A stretch of DNA of 64,000 nucleotides from Bacillus sp. RAR_GA_16 (GTDB lineage: Bacteria; Bacillota; Bacilli; Bacillales; Guptibacillaceae). Where the stretch lies: NCBI RefSeq assembly GCF_020165985.1, contig NZ_JAIUKZ010000016.1, forward strand, positions 1-64,000, read 5' to 3'. Shown here one piece after another: positions 42,227-52,454 of this stretch; positions within the stretch are counted from its first letter, which is position 1; each line of letters begins with the position of its first letter. The notes beneath the pieces are model-generated. The model was given only the letters and a program-made list of their open reading frames with translations, had not been told where the DNA came from and made no database searches. The position numbers and the translations under genes were made by a program.

Positions 42227-42778
42227 ATGAATAACATTCTCGTAATTAATGCACATGAATACTATCCTTTTGCAAAAGGACAGTTAAATCAAACATTATT
42301 TGATGAGATCGTCAAAAAATTATCGAATAAATATGACGTAAAAACCACGGTTATTCAAGATGGTTATGACGTTAAATCGGAGCAAGAAAAATTCAAGTGG
42401 GCAGATGTTGTCGTATTTCAAACACCAATTTATTGGTTTAGTGTTCCTGGAGCGACAAAAAAATATATGGATGAAGTATATGAGCATGGTGTATTCTTCG
42501 GAGGACCAGGGGAATACGGTGAAGGTGGTTTGATGACTGGAACGAAATACATGTTTTCAACAACTTGGAATGCACCTGAAGATACCTATGGTAATCCAGA
42601 CAAGTTTTTTAAAGGAAAAGACCTAGAAGAAGCAATTGATCATTTGCATAACACACAAAAATTTATTGGGATGGAACCTTTGAAGAGTTTTGGAGCACAT
42701 GATGTGATTAAAAATCCTGATATTGATAAATATCTAAATGATCTTCGTAAACATTTAAATGAAGTATTTGGAGTCTAA
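42227..42778 (+). CDS. NAD(P)H-dependent flavin oxidoreductase (MdaB/KefF-like)
   Basis: 183 aa flavodoxin-like fold. NNILVINAHEYYPFAKGQLNQTL binds the FMN/FAD phosphate, FQTPIYWFSVPGATKKYMDEVY is the quinone-reductase block, and FFGGPGEYGEGGLMTGTKYMF follows. Closest to modulator-of-drug-activity B (MdaB), a quinone reductase. TTTGGAGG precedes the ATG. Likely target of the ArsR protein next door, by position only. Confidence 0.85.
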   Translation: MNNILVINAHEYYPFAKGQLNQTLFDEIVKKLSNKYDVKTTVIQDGYDVKSEQEKFKWADVVVFQTPIYWFSVPGATKKYMDEVYEHGVFFGGPGEYGEGGLMTGTKYMFSTTWNAPEDTYGNPDKFFKGKDLEEAIDHLHNTQKFIGMEPLKSFGAHDVIKNPDIDKYLNDLRKHLNEVFGV

Positions 42779-42799
42779 TAAATTCATAACCCTAAATTA

Positions 42800-42831
42800 A
42801 GAGTCTGTTTTAAAGCAGATTCTTTTTTTTT
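42800..42831 (+). terminator. rho-independent terminator
   Basis: GAGTCTG / CAGATTC imperfect stem followed by eight T residues. Confidence 0.7.
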
Positions 42832-42916
42832 GCTTCTATTTTGGTCTAATTATGAGAAAACACTGACAATCATTTCCTGGAAAATTTATAATATAGTTAT
42901 CAAATCCAAGGAGATG

Positions 42917-43600
42917 ATGAAGCTGACGAATAGACCTGAAGTGATTATCAATGTATTTGCATCAATGGATGGTAGAATGACAACAGCACCGGGACATAAT
43001 GTGATGGAATGGACGTTGCACGGAGTGGATGGTCATGCGAATGATGAAGCGCATAAGCTGTATGATGCATTGAATTGTGATGCGCTCGTATCTGGAAGTG
43101 AAAGTTTAATGGTTTGGAGTTCAGATTGGGTTGAACTTGAAAATCCGATTACAACCCCTCAGAAATCAAAGGCTTATATTGTTTTTGATGGAAGAGGTCG
43201 GATGGATTGGGCGCAAACTGAAGGGTTACTTGTGGTCACAAGAGAGAATGTAAGTCCTACTTATATCGAGCAGTTAGAGAAGAAAGGAATTACATACCTG
43301 AAAGCAGGATCTGGAGAAAAAATTGATGTGAAGCTTGCCCTTGAACAGCTGTATGACATGGGGTTTCGACGCCTTGGTATAAGCGGGGGAGGAACGATGA
43401 ATGGTGCTTTCTTACGAGCGGGTGTTGTTGATGAAATTAGCGTGGTCCTTGCGCCGTTAGCGATCGGGGGAAAGACGACGCCAACCCTTTTTGACGGTGA
43501 AAATCTAGATTCCATTCAACAAGCTGTACCGCTTAAACTGATAGAGGCAAAACCAATAGGGGACGCCGTTTGGCTATATTATCGGGTAAAAAAGAATTAA
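42917..43600 (+). CDS. RibD C-terminal/dihydrofolate-reductase-like protein
   Basis: 227 aa from ATG 42917. VIINVFASMDGRMTT is the strand-A NADPH site of the RibD reductase domain, DALVSGSES and RRLGISGGGTMNGAFLRAGVVDEISVVLAPLAIGG (GGG turn and catalytic region) complete it. Related to 2,5-diamino-6-ribosylamino-pyrimidinone reductases; the metabolic role of stand-alone copies is not known. AAGGAG ends three bases before this ATG, which is tight; a CTG two codons later would have ideal spacing. Confidence 0.8.
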   Translation: MKLTNRPEVIINVFASMDGRMTTAPGHNVMEWTLHGVDGHANDEAHKLYDALNCDALVSGSESLMVWSSDWVELENPITTPQKSKAYIVFDGRGRMDWAQTEGLLVVTRENVSPTYIEQLEKKGITYLKAGSGEKIDVKLALEQLYDMGFRRLGISGGGTMNGAFLRAGVVDEISVVLAPLAIGGKTTPTLFDGENLDSIQQAVPLKLIEAKPIGDAVWLYYRVKKN

Positions 43601-43609
43601 CGATCTCAT

Positions 43610-43637
43610 TCCTCGAAGAAAATTCGAGGATTTTTTC
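43610..43637 (+). terminator. rho-independent terminator
   Basis: TCCTCGAA / TTCGAGGA stem with a GAAAA loop and T6. Confidence 0.85.
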
Positions 43638-43719
43638 TTTCACACCTTTAGGGAAGTTCAAAAAGGTGGTAACATATGGAAAGGGTTGGTTTCGATTAAA
43701 GTTAGAAAGGAGGTAATCG

Positions 43720-44301
43720 ATGCTTTCTAACTACATGAATCTACGTATGAAAGAAGATTCCTTCTTAAAAAGTCAAAGAAGGGAATACAGCCTTTATCAA
43801 GATAAGCGTATTATTGGTAGGATAGAAGAAATGAAAACTTCTTTAGAGTTGAAGAATCAATTACTAAATGTAATCAATCTCCATGCTGTCTCAAGTAAGC
43901 ATTTTGTCGTGAGGGATGTAGATGGAGAAGTCATGGCACAACTTAAAAAAGCCAGAGGTTTCAATAAGGACGTAGAGGTTTTCGGTGCTGATGGTAGCTT
44001 ACTTGCGGTTCTAAAACAAAAGTTAGGATTGAAAAGCCAGACGATTTTGGCTCAATCACCTAATGGTAAGACTTGTGCAAAAGCGATAGGTGAAAATGAT
44101 TCCCTTCACTTAACCGTTAAAGATGAAACGAATGAAGTCATTGCCACTATTCACAAAAAGTCAACTCAGGGAACATTAAAAGATTCCTTGTTTTCTAGTG
44201 GGGAGTATCAGCTGCAGCACATAAAATCTCCGAATTCATTCGATCAAATCACCCTGATCGGAATGGCTGTCGTTTTAAATGATCAATTACATAACGCATA
44301 A
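43720..44301 (+). CDS. LURP-one/scramblase-like beta-barrel protein (tentative)
   Basis: 193 aa, soluble. Repeated strands FVVRDVDGEVMAQLKKARGF, VEVFGADGSLLAVLKQK and LTVKDETNEVIATIHK look like the tubby/LOR beta-barrel repeats of Firmicutes LURP-one-related proteins. No catalytic residues are expected. GAAAGGAGG precedes the ATG. The following membrane gene starts 40 bases later and may be co-transcribed. Confidence 0.5.
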   Translation: MLSNYMNLRMKEDSFLKSQRREYSLYQDKRIIGRIEEMKTSLELKNQLLNVINLHAVSSKHFVVRDVDGEVMAQLKKARGFNKDVEVFGADGSLLAVLKQKLGLKSQTILAQSPNGKTCAKAIGENDSLHLTVKDETNEVIATIHKKSTQGTLKDSLFSSGEYQLQHIKSPNSFDQITLIGMAVVLNDQLHNA

Positions 44302-44340
44302 AAGTTTCGCTAAATAAGGGATGAAATTGGAGATTTTCTC

Positions 44341-45186
44341 ATGACCAAAACAAAATGGGTATTGGTGTTTCTAGCAGTAATGGACTTCCTTCTGATCACA
44401 ATGGCTCTCATGGACTACTTTTTTTTATTTTTGAAACCAACAGGGATACTCATCCCACTCATCATTCATGTTGTTGTCTTCACGGTGATTGGCTTTCGCT
44501 CGCCTCGTATTCCGAAGTGGATGACCATTACTGTCATTGCAATAGGTGTTTTCTTCATATTTATCTCCAGTGTGTTACTTATGTTCACCCACTACAGCTA
44601 CAAAACGATTCACTCACAATCGCTTCAGTCGCTTACGATCGAATATCGAGATTTTACGCTTGGAGAAACGACCTATCTTTACCACTTTTATCAAACGAAA
44701 TTTGGAATCATTGGCAAACGCCTGGAGGATGAATCCATTCGCATGGTCGTTCAAGGTGTCAACAACCCGGGATATGATGCAGAAACGGCACTTGGTTTAG
44801 AAAATGCTGAATGGATCGGAAGTCACACCGTCCGTTTTCAAACAGTGGAAGGAACAAAGGAAATTCATCTCAGCTCTTCTTCCGACTCCTCGTCTACCTC
44901 GCCAGAAGTGACTGGCTCGCTGATCGAGGACTTTATGAAAAAGGTGGATAACAAGGAGGATGGCGAGATGATAAACGTAAATGGGTATGAATTGGTCGTT
45001 CGCTATGATGAGCCCTCAGGTGAAAGCTGGATTGACGTATCCAGTGATTATAGTGATGGCGTTATTCCGAATCAACAATGTACACGCATTGTACCAAATG
45101 AAGAGCGTGGCTATTACATGTTAGAAGAGTGTACGCATCGATGGGAATATGAATTGTATCCTTTAGAAAATGGAAACAAGGAGTGA
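44341..45186 (+). CDS. hypothetical membrane protein with extracellular domain
   Basis: 281 aa: three membrane helices in the first 85 residues, then an extracellular domain of about 190 residues with a Ser-rich linker (HLSSSSDSSSTSPE) and two Cys near the C-terminus (QQCTRIV, EECTHRW). No known family. Its stop is six bases before the next small membrane gene, so they are translationally coupled. Confidence 0.6.
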   Translation: MTKTKWVLVFLAVMDFLLITMALMDYFFLFLKPTGILIPLIIHVVVFTVIGFRSPRIPKWMTITVIAIGVFFIFISSVLLMFTHYSYKTIHSQSLQSLTIEYRDFTLGETTYLYHFYQTKFGIIGKRLEDESIRMVVQGVNNPGYDAETALGLENAEWIGSHTVRFQTVEGTKEIHLSSSSDSSSTSPEVTGSLIEDFMKKVDNKEDGEMINVNGYELVVRYDEPSGESWIDVSSDYSDGVIPNQQCTRIVPNEERGYYMLEECTHRWEYELYPLENGNKE

Positions 45187-45191
45187 TCATT

Positions 45192-45392
45192 ATGCTTCGT
45201 TTACTTGAAAATGTACAAGAAGCGTCCGTATTACTTTTACTAATTTGTGCCTTTTTTTACTATCGGCACTTAAAGAAAACGAAGCGCCAGAGGAAGCTCT
45301 CTATGCTAGAACAATCTATGCTTCTTCTCACACCGCTTGCCTATCTCCTTTGGGCAGGAAGTTATTTATTAATGATTCTCGATAAAGCATAA
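45192..45392 (+). CDS. small membrane protein (66 aa)
   Basis: ATG 45192 is eight bases after AAGGAG, which lies in the end of the previous gene. Two helices (VLLLLICAFFYY, MLLLTPLAYLLWAGSYLLM) around a basic loop KKTKRQRK. Function unknown; coupled to the gene at 44341. Confidence 0.65.
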   Translation: MLRLLENVQEASVLLLLICAFFYYRHLKKTKRQRKLSMLEQSMLLLTPLAYLLWAGSYLLMILDKA

Positions 45393-45395
45393 AAA

Positions 45396-45430
45396 GAAGC
45401 CACATCATGATTCGAGATGATGTGGCTTTG
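45396..45430. terminator. bidirectional terminator
   Basis: AAGCCACATCAT / ATGATGTGGCTT stem with loop GATTCGAG between convergent genes. Confidence 0.9.
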
Positions 45431-45435
45431 GTTTG

Positions 45436-46164
45436 TTATCGTCTTAATTTTTGTAGCAAATGAAGGATCTCAATATAGAGCCATACGAGCGTTACCATTA
45501 ATCCAAAAGCACCGTACCATTCGAGATGTTTAGGGGCTCCGCGATTTGCGCCGTTTTCAATAAAATCAAAATCCAGCACAAGATTGAGCGCTGCGATGGC
45601 AACAATGAACAAGCTAATCCCGATCCCAACAAGTCCGTTTGAGTGGAGATAAGGAACATTGGCATTTAAGAATAGATTAAGTCCGAGATCAATGATGTAC
45701 ACCACAAAAATCGCCAGTGTGGCGGAGACGATCATTAAGCGGAAGTTTTTCGTAACTTTAATAATGCGAGCGGCATATAAGAATAAGAGAACGCCCATTA
45801 CGGAGAAGGTGAGCGCAGCGGCCTGAATGACGATGCCGGGGTATCGTGATTCCAACATAGCGGAGATGCCGCCAATCGCAAATCCTTCAAGCGTAGCATA
45901 AATGGGTCCTGTAATCGGTGCAGCCCGGTGAAAAAAGGCGGTAATGAGGGCAAAGATCAATCCTCCTATTGCGCCAATGACCATCATGGTATAAATATCT
46001 TCCCCTTGTGCATAGCGATACCACGTATAAATGGAAGAACCAAGTAAGAAAAGAAATAAGAAGAACGTTTTGGCGACTGTTCCGCCAATTGTCATCGCTT
46101 CTCCTTGATCGCGTGTTCTGTTAAATGTGTCGTTCTTTAAAACGGGATTTCCGCTTCGCATCAT
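45436..46164 (-). CDS. Bax inhibitor-1/YccA-like membrane protein
   Basis: 242 aa with seven helices. RSGNPVLKNDTFNR at the N-terminus and GPIYATLEGFAIGGISAMLESRYPGIVIQAA are typical of the BI-1-like Bacillus family; ALNLVLDFDFIENGANRGAPKHLEWYGAFGLMVTLVWLYIEILHLL holds the conserved D and E residues of the calcium-leak fold. ATG 46164 is chosen (GGA about ten bases upstream); GTG 46170 is possible. Physiological role in Firmicutes is not settled. Confidence 0.85.
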   Translation of the reverse strand: MMRSGNPVLKNDTFNRTRDQGEAMTIGGTVAKTFFLFLFLLGSSIYTWYRYAQGEDIYTMMVIGAIGGLIFALITAFFHRAAPITGPIYATLEGFAIGGISAMLESRYPGIVIQAAALTFSVMGVLLFLYAARIIKVTKNFRLMIVSATLAIFVVYIIDLGLNLFLNANVPYLHSNGLVGIGISLFIVAIAALNLVLDFDFIENGANRGAPKHLEWYGAFGLMVTLVWLYIEILHLLQKLRR

Positions 46165-46236
46165 ATTCACTTCATCCTTTTTCTAATAGTAGGTACATTA
46201 TGATAAGTATGTTCCCAAATTTCATTCTATCCTAAC

Positions 46237-46692
46237 TTACGATAAAGGGTTTTGGGAAGTTTCAGGAAGTTTTTTCCTCATTAGGACATGAGGGATGCCA
46301 TCTTCCATAAAAACGTCTGAACACGTTTCGTAGCCAAGCTTGTGATAAAAGCCCTCTGCTTGAACTTGACCGTGGAGCTTCACATTCGTTATGCCTTTCT
46401 TCAAGGCGAGCTCTTCAAGCTTATGTACAATTAAGTTCCCAATTCCTAACTTGCGATGGGAAGCGAGTATGCAGATGCGTTCGAATTTCCCTACACCTTC
46501 TACAATGCGCCATCTAGCTGTACCAACTGCTTGGTCCTCATCCAAAACGAGAATGTGTTCAGCCGTTTCAAGCGTATCGAATTCATCATATTCTTCCTCT
46601 TCAGGTGTTCCTTGTTCATCAATAAAAACGTCTTTTCGAATACGAAAAGCTTCCTCTAACGCTTCTTCTGTTTCAATTCTTACGGCGATCAT
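46237..46692 (-). CDS. GNAT-family N-acetyltransferase (YjcF-like)
   Basis: 151 aa. RIRKDVFIDEQGTPEEEEYDEFD is the family N-terminus, and RICILASHRKLGIGNLIVHKLE the acetyl-CoA pyrophosphate loop (here RKLGIG); GFYHKLGYE ends the fold. YjcF-like proteins act on unknown small amines. GAGGAGG precedes ATG 46692. Divergent from the gene at 46841. Confidence 0.88.
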   Translation of the reverse strand: MIAVRIETEEALEEAFRIRKDVFIDEQGTPEEEEYDEFDTLETAEHILVLDEDQAVGTARWRIVEGVGKFERICILASHRKLGIGNLIVHKLEELALKKGITNVKLHGQVQAEGFYHKLGYETCSDVFMEDGIPHVLMRKKLPETSQNPLS

Positions 46693-46840
46693 AATTTTGT
46701 TGCCTCCTCGATTCCAAGTCTATAGGTTGAGTATAATCATTCTGCATGACCTCTGTAAATGTAGAAGTATTTTAAGAAAGGCTAAATACGCGTATATTTA
46801 CAAGGGAAATCGTGCATTCCTTATTATACAAGGAGTGTGG

Positions 46841-47293
46841 ATGATGGTCTTTAATATCATTGCTGCGTTTTTAATTCCATGGATTGCTGGTAGTTATCTT
46901 GTGAAGAAAGATTTTAGGCTTTTTCTATTAATTGCCCCTTTTGCCGCGTTTGTAGCAGTTATATTTGATGTGCTTGGCTTTCATTTTGAGTTTTGGCGTA
47001 TTGATCCTGAGTATGATACGGAGCCAATTGCAGCAATGCCCATGTATTTTGGAATTTATCCCATTTTAGCTGGCTATTTGTTTCTAACCCTGGAACGACG
47101 AAGCTTTCACCCGCTCGTTGTCATCCTATTCTTCTCATTAGTCACAACAATCATTGAAGGAACAGGGGTTTGGATTGATCTCGTGCATTACTCCAACGGA
47201 TGGACCATTTACTGGACATATGTTTCGTATTTTCTTGCCTATGTTGTATGCTACGGCTATTATCGTTTACTTAGAAAAGTTGTTCCGTTATAA
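46841..47293 (+). CDS. CBO0543-like membrane protein
   Basis: 151 residues, five helices. DVLGFHFEFWRIDPEYD and GTGVWIDLVHYSNGWTIYWTYVSYFLAYVVCYGYY are Trp/Tyr-rich blocks seen in a Firmicutes membrane family of unknown function often called CBO0543. AAGGAG lies five bases before ATG 46841 and eight before the adjacent ATG 46844, so either could be used. Confidence 0.68.
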   Translation: MMVFNIIAAFLIPWIAGSYLVKKDFRLFLLIAPFAAFVAVIFDVLGFHFEFWRIDPEYDTEPIAAMPMYFGIYPILAGYLFLTLERRSFHPLVVILFFSLVTTIIEGTGVWIDLVHYSNGWTIYWTYVSYFLAYVVCYGYYRLLRKVVPL

Positions 47294-47296
47294 CCA

Positions 47297-47328
47297 CAAA
47301 AGCCCTTCCTCGTTAAAGGAAGGGCTTT
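47297..47328. terminator. bidirectional terminator
   Basis: AAAGCCCTTCCT / AGGAAGGGCTTT stem with CGTTA loop between convergent genes. Confidence 0.88.
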
Positions 47329-47337
47329 GCATATCCA

Positions 47338-48531
47338 TTAAGTTAGCTGAACCTTAAGCTCCTCAAGTCCACGCAATAAAAACATATTCCGCCATTTTGG
47401 ATCTTCAGCCAGCTGGATGGAAGGAAAGGCGGCGAGTAACTTTTGGTAGGCAATCTTTCCTTCCAACCTAGCAAGAGGCGCGCCGAGGCAGAAGTGAATG
47501 CCGTATCCAAAGGCAATATGCGGATTTGGCTTGCGGGTGATATCGAACTGGTTGGGGTTCTTGAATTTCTTTTCATCGCGGTTGGCTGATGAAATGGATG
47601 CCAGAACCATATCTCCTCTTTTTAGCTGAATCCCTTTAAATTCAAAATCCTCTTCTGCCCAGCGAGCAGTAGAAAAGTCGACGGGACTATAATAACGAAG
47701 CGCTTCTTCGATGGCCCCTTCTGTTAACGAAAAGTCATTTTGCAGTAACTTCAGCTGATCAGGATGTTCGAAGAGCGCAAGCATGCCATTTCCAATCAAG
47801 TTAACCGTTGTTTCATGCCCCGCAATAATCAAGAGAAAGACCATTGAATAGAGCTCATCGGAACTTAATTTCTCTCCATCTTCTTCATGCTTAATCAGAT
47901 TAGAGATTAAGTCATCTTGTGGATGTGCTTTTCTTTTTTCAAAAAGAGAGGTGAGATACTCGGTGAACTCCCGAACATCATTCATGAATTCACCTTCCAG
48001 GTTATCGGAGGCGGAAACGATGGAGTTTGACCACTTTCTAAATTTGTCACGGTCTTCTGCAGGAACTCCCAGCAACTCAGAGATCACGATAATCGGCAGT
48101 GGGAAGGCGAAATCGTCGATTAAGTCAACATTGCCTTCTTTTTGCTTCATTTCATCAATTAATTGATCAGCGATTGCTTCAATTCGTGGGGTTAGTTCTT
48201 TAATTGCTTTTGGATTAAAACCAGGTTGCACAAGTTTTCGTAACCGCGTGTGATCGGGTGGATCGACATCGAGCATCATGTGATGAAATATTTTTGTTTC
48301 GAGAGGCTCATTCTCCGTACGGGCGCTTTTTGAAAACAATTTCGATTGATCTTTTATAAAGGAAGGACGTTTTAGCAGTTCGAGAACATCCTCATAGGAT
48401 GCCACAAGCCAGGTGTTGTTTCCATTCGAATTCCCGAGTGATGTTATGGGCTCGTTTTGGCGCAAGTTTTCATAATAGTCATATGCGCCTTCTTTAAAGT
48501 TCGATTGATAGACGGCTTCAACAGATTGCAT
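47338..48531 (-). CDS. cytochrome P450 (CYP107/CYP109-like class)
   Basis: 397 aa from ATG 48531 (GGAGG eight bases upstream). I-helix IIAGHETTVNLIGNG has the acid-Thr proton relay, EEALRYYSP is the ExxR, and IAFGYGIHFCLGAPLAR the heme Cys loop. Unlike the CYP152 gene at 6566, it needs an external redox partner; none is encoded nearby. Homologues such as YjiB hydroxylate fatty acids or terpenoids. A TetR-type palindrome precedes the gene. Confidence 0.92.
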   Translation of the reverse strand: MQSVEAVYQSNFKEGAYDYYENLRQNEPITSLGNSNGNNTWLVASYEDVLELLKRPSFIKDQSKLFSKSARTENEPLETKIFHHMMLDVDPPDHTRLRKLVQPGFNPKAIKELTPRIEAIADQLIDEMKQKEGNVDLIDDFAFPLPIIVISELLGVPAEDRDKFRKWSNSIVSASDNLEGEFMNDVREFTEYLTSLFEKRKAHPQDDLISNLIKHEEDGEKLSSDELYSMVFLLIIAGHETTVNLIGNGMLALFEHPDQLKLLQNDFSLTEGAIEEALRYYSPVDFSTARWAEEDFEFKGIQLKRGDMVLASISSANRDEKKFKNPNQFDITRKPNPHIAFGYGIHFCLGAPLARLEGKIAYQKLLAAFPSIQLAEDPKWRNMFLLRGLEELKVQLT

Positions 48532-48564
48532 ACGATCTTCCTCCTTTAAAGTTCTCACTATAAC

Positions 48565-48578
48565 TGACTGGTCAGTCA
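48565..48578 (-). promoter_or_regulatory. TetR-type operator before the P450 gene
   Basis: TGACTG GT CAGTCA, six-base inverted arms with a two-base spacer, 34 bases before the P450 start. The TGACTxxxCAGTCA form is a common TetR-family operator. No tetR gene lies in the window near it. Confidence 0.5.
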
Positions 48579-48780
48579 ACACACTTAGTATAGAGGAAAA
48601 GGAAATGTTTCTCAACAAACAGTATGAATTGTCACACTTTCCTACGATTTCATATAGAAGACGTTTTCATTGTGGCGAAAAGGAAACAGTGAATTGGAAG
48701 ATATTGTTGAGGAAAGAGAGGCGTTTTACAATAGTACTATAAAATGTGAAACATTGAACATGTGATTGGAGATGGAGGAG

Positions 48781-49617
48781 ATGGAAAAAGAAACGATTGA
48801 AAAAATCTGTGAAAGTGCGGAATCTAAACGAAACCTGCTAAAGACGAGTATGCCGCATTATTTGCTTCGCGCGATGTTAGCAGGAGCATACATAGGGTTT
48901 GCATTAGTATTAAGCTTTACAGTTGGACAGTTTTTCTATGAAGTCCATTCACCGGCCACCTATGTGATGACGGCGCTGTTTTTTGGTATCGCGTTTATCC
49001 TCATTGTTTATGGAGGAGGGGAACTGTTCACATCCAATACGATGTATCTAACAATAAGTACTATGAAGAAAGTAACGTCATGGAAAGAAACGCTTCTCAT
49101 TTGGCTGACGTGCTATGGGGGGAATGTTCTTGGAATCCTGTTCTTTACGTTATTGCTTTATTTTAGTGGTGTTTTTCAAACCATTCGAGCAGACCATTTA
49201 CTCTTAACTGTCGCAGAAAAGAAAATGACGCTTCCAACTTCGTATTTGTTTTTTAGGGCCATTTTCGCCAATTGGCTCGTGTGCCTGGCGGTGTGGTTAC
49301 CTCTTCGAGTGAAAGGAGATACGGCAAAGATGATCATCATGATGCTTCTCGTATTCACTTTTTTCACATCAGGTTACGAACATAGTATTGCAAACATCGC
49401 TGTTTTTCTTATTTCATTCACTTCTCCACATCCTGAGATGGTCAATCTGGCAGGTTTTTTTCACAATCTTATTCCGGTTACACTTGGCAACATTGTAGGT
49501 GGAGGATTCTTTGTAGGCATGCTGTTTCTTTTCTTGAATGAACCTATAAAAAGGAAGGGAATCCAAACAAAACCAGATTTAATCGCTTTCACCAAAATAT
49601 TTCATGATAAATTGTAA
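48781..49617 (+). CDS. formate/nitrite transporter family channel
   Basis: 278 aa, six helices. GGGELFTSNTMYLTIS is the first FNT half-repeat signature (the LFTxN motif) and SGYEHSIANIAVFLIS the second (GxEHxxAN with the central His). Conducts formate, nitrite or hydrosulfide; which one is not visible. ATG 48781 has GGAG nine bases upstream; TTG 48766 and ATG 48772 are alternatives without good spacing. Confidence 0.88.
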   Translation: MEKETIEKICESAESKRNLLKTSMPHYLLRAMLAGAYIGFALVLSFTVGQFFYEVHSPATYVMTALFFGIAFILIVYGGGELFTSNTMYLTISTMKKVTSWKETLLIWLTCYGGNVLGILFFTLLLYFSGVFQTIRADHLLLTVAEKKMTLPTSYLFFRAIFANWLVCLAVWLPLRVKGDTAKMIIMMLLVFTFFTSGYEHSIANIAVFLISFTSPHPEMVNLAGFFHNLIPVTLGNIVGGGFFVGMLFLFLNEPIKRKGIQTKPDLIAFTKIFHDKL

Positions 49618-49723
49618 AAATTCAGTTTTTCTTGTTGGAACGTGGCGATAAGAGTGGTAGTTTAATTATAAGGAGAGATGCTCCTCTCTTCTCTCATTCA
49701 GGAGAGGAAGTGGCCGACGCTCA

Positions 49724-49921
49724 ATGAGTCAACAGCTATTAAGCAAATACACAAAAGTTTTGTATCAGGCAATGGTAGCGATTCAATTCATTAAGCAGCA
49801 TCAAAAAAAGTGTGATATACGACAAATCTCCATACTGACAGGCTTTTCAGAAGAAGCCATATTGGAGGCGATGGAATTTGGAGAATATGAACAGCGTCAT
49901 CGGCACGGAAAAGCTCGTTAA
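49724..49921 (+). CDS. orphan sigma-70 region-3-like protein (65 aa)
   Basis: TKVLYQAMVAIQFIKQHQKK...ISILTGFSEEAILEAMEFGEYEQ matches the region-3 helices of SigB/SigF/SigG-type factors (I...L.VSEEEVLE.ME.G). There is no region 2 or 4 before or after it, and a terminator follows. The 5' region has a hairpin (CCTCTC/GAGAGG, 49684-49707) and a GGAGAGG far upstream of the ATG, so start efficiency is unclear. Could be a fossil or a modulator of RNA polymerase. Confidence 0.55.
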   Translation: MSQQLLSKYTKVLYQAMVAIQFIKQHQKKCDIRQISILTGFSEEAILEAMEFGEYEQRHRHGKAR

Positions 49922-50006
49922 CAAACGATTTGGATGAGAAGGAGAGTGAGCGTCCTCCTACTGGAGGGAATGTTTTCCGTCAAAGCGTATAAGCTAATGG
50001 AAGGAG

Positions 50007-50042
50007 GAGTTACTATCAGAAACTGATTGTAACTCTTTTTTT
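50007..50042 (+). terminator. rho-independent terminator
   Basis: GAGTTACtatCAG / CTGattGTAACTC stem and a long T tract. Confidence 0.75.
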
Positions 50043-50066
50043 GATGAGGAAGAGGGGAAGAGGCTA

Positions 50067-50570
50067 ATGGAAACTCCGATCTATTCGACTGAGCGGGTGA
50101 CTTTACGAAAAATGGTGCCAGAAGACGAGGATACACTACTCGCTTTATTTACAGATAAAGAAGTGATGAAATATTACCCGTCCTGTAAAAATCGAGAGGA
50201 GACCGTAAAATGGATCAATTGGACGTTGCACCAGTATAAAGGCTATGGGTTTGGCATGTGGATCGTCGAAGATAGAACGAGTGGTCAATTTCTAGGACAG
50301 TGTGGACTCGTTCTTCAAAAAATGGTTCACGGTGTTGAGGTGGAATTAGGCTATCTTTTTGCAAAACGACATTGGGGGAAAGGCTATGCGACGGAAGCAG
50401 CTTTCGCATGTAAGAAATATGCCTTCTCCGAATTAGGTCTTTCCAGGCTTATCTCATTAATTGATCCACAAAATAAAGCTTCGCTAAACGTAGCGAAGCG
50501 AATTGGTATGACCTATGAACGTACGGTAACCAAGTGGAACAAGAAGCTTGATCTTTATTCCTGTCATTAG
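50067..50570 (+). CDS. RimJ/RimL-type GNAT acetyltransferase
   Basis: 167 aa. STERVTLRKMVPEDEDTLLALFTDKEVMKYY is the N-terminal block, ELGYLFAKRHWGKGYATEAA the acetyl-CoA loop, and DPQNKASLNVAKRIGMTYE the C-terminal helix. Such enzymes acetylate ribosomal proteins, amino acids or antibiotics. GAGGGGAAG precedes the ATG. Convergent with gdh. Confidence 0.88.
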   Translation: METPIYSTERVTLRKMVPEDEDTLLALFTDKEVMKYYPSCKNREETVKWINWTLHQYKGYGFGMWIVEDRTSGQFLGQCGLVLQKMVHGVEVELGYLFAKRHWGKGYATEAAFACKKYAFSELGLSRLISLIDPQNKASLNVAKRIGMTYERTVTKWNKKLDLYSCH

Positions 50571-50582
50571 GCGGCAGGTAAA

Positions 50583-52245
<1,663 letters not shown>

Positions 52246-52454
52246 ATTAACCACCTGCTTGTCTTAAAAAAATGGGCTAGCCCTATTAACGTCTCACTTT
52301 ATTCCTGTTTTTATCCGTATGTTGGATAGGAAGGGGGCGATCTGAAAAGCTGACAATAAAATACATATAGAAAATAAAGAGGACTTCCGACATAAAGAAA
52401 AGAATTTTTTACTATGACTAACTTACTAATTTCAAAAGTGTGGTGATGCTTTCA

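Noticed and set aside
46391-46840. N-terminal extension of the CBO0543-like frame
   Set aside because: It runs antisense through the GNAT gene. The ribosome site and family similarity begin at 46841.
52274-52283. GGGCTAGCCC palindrome before glcU as an operator
   Set aside because: Ten-base palindromes are frequent and nothing links it to a regulator.
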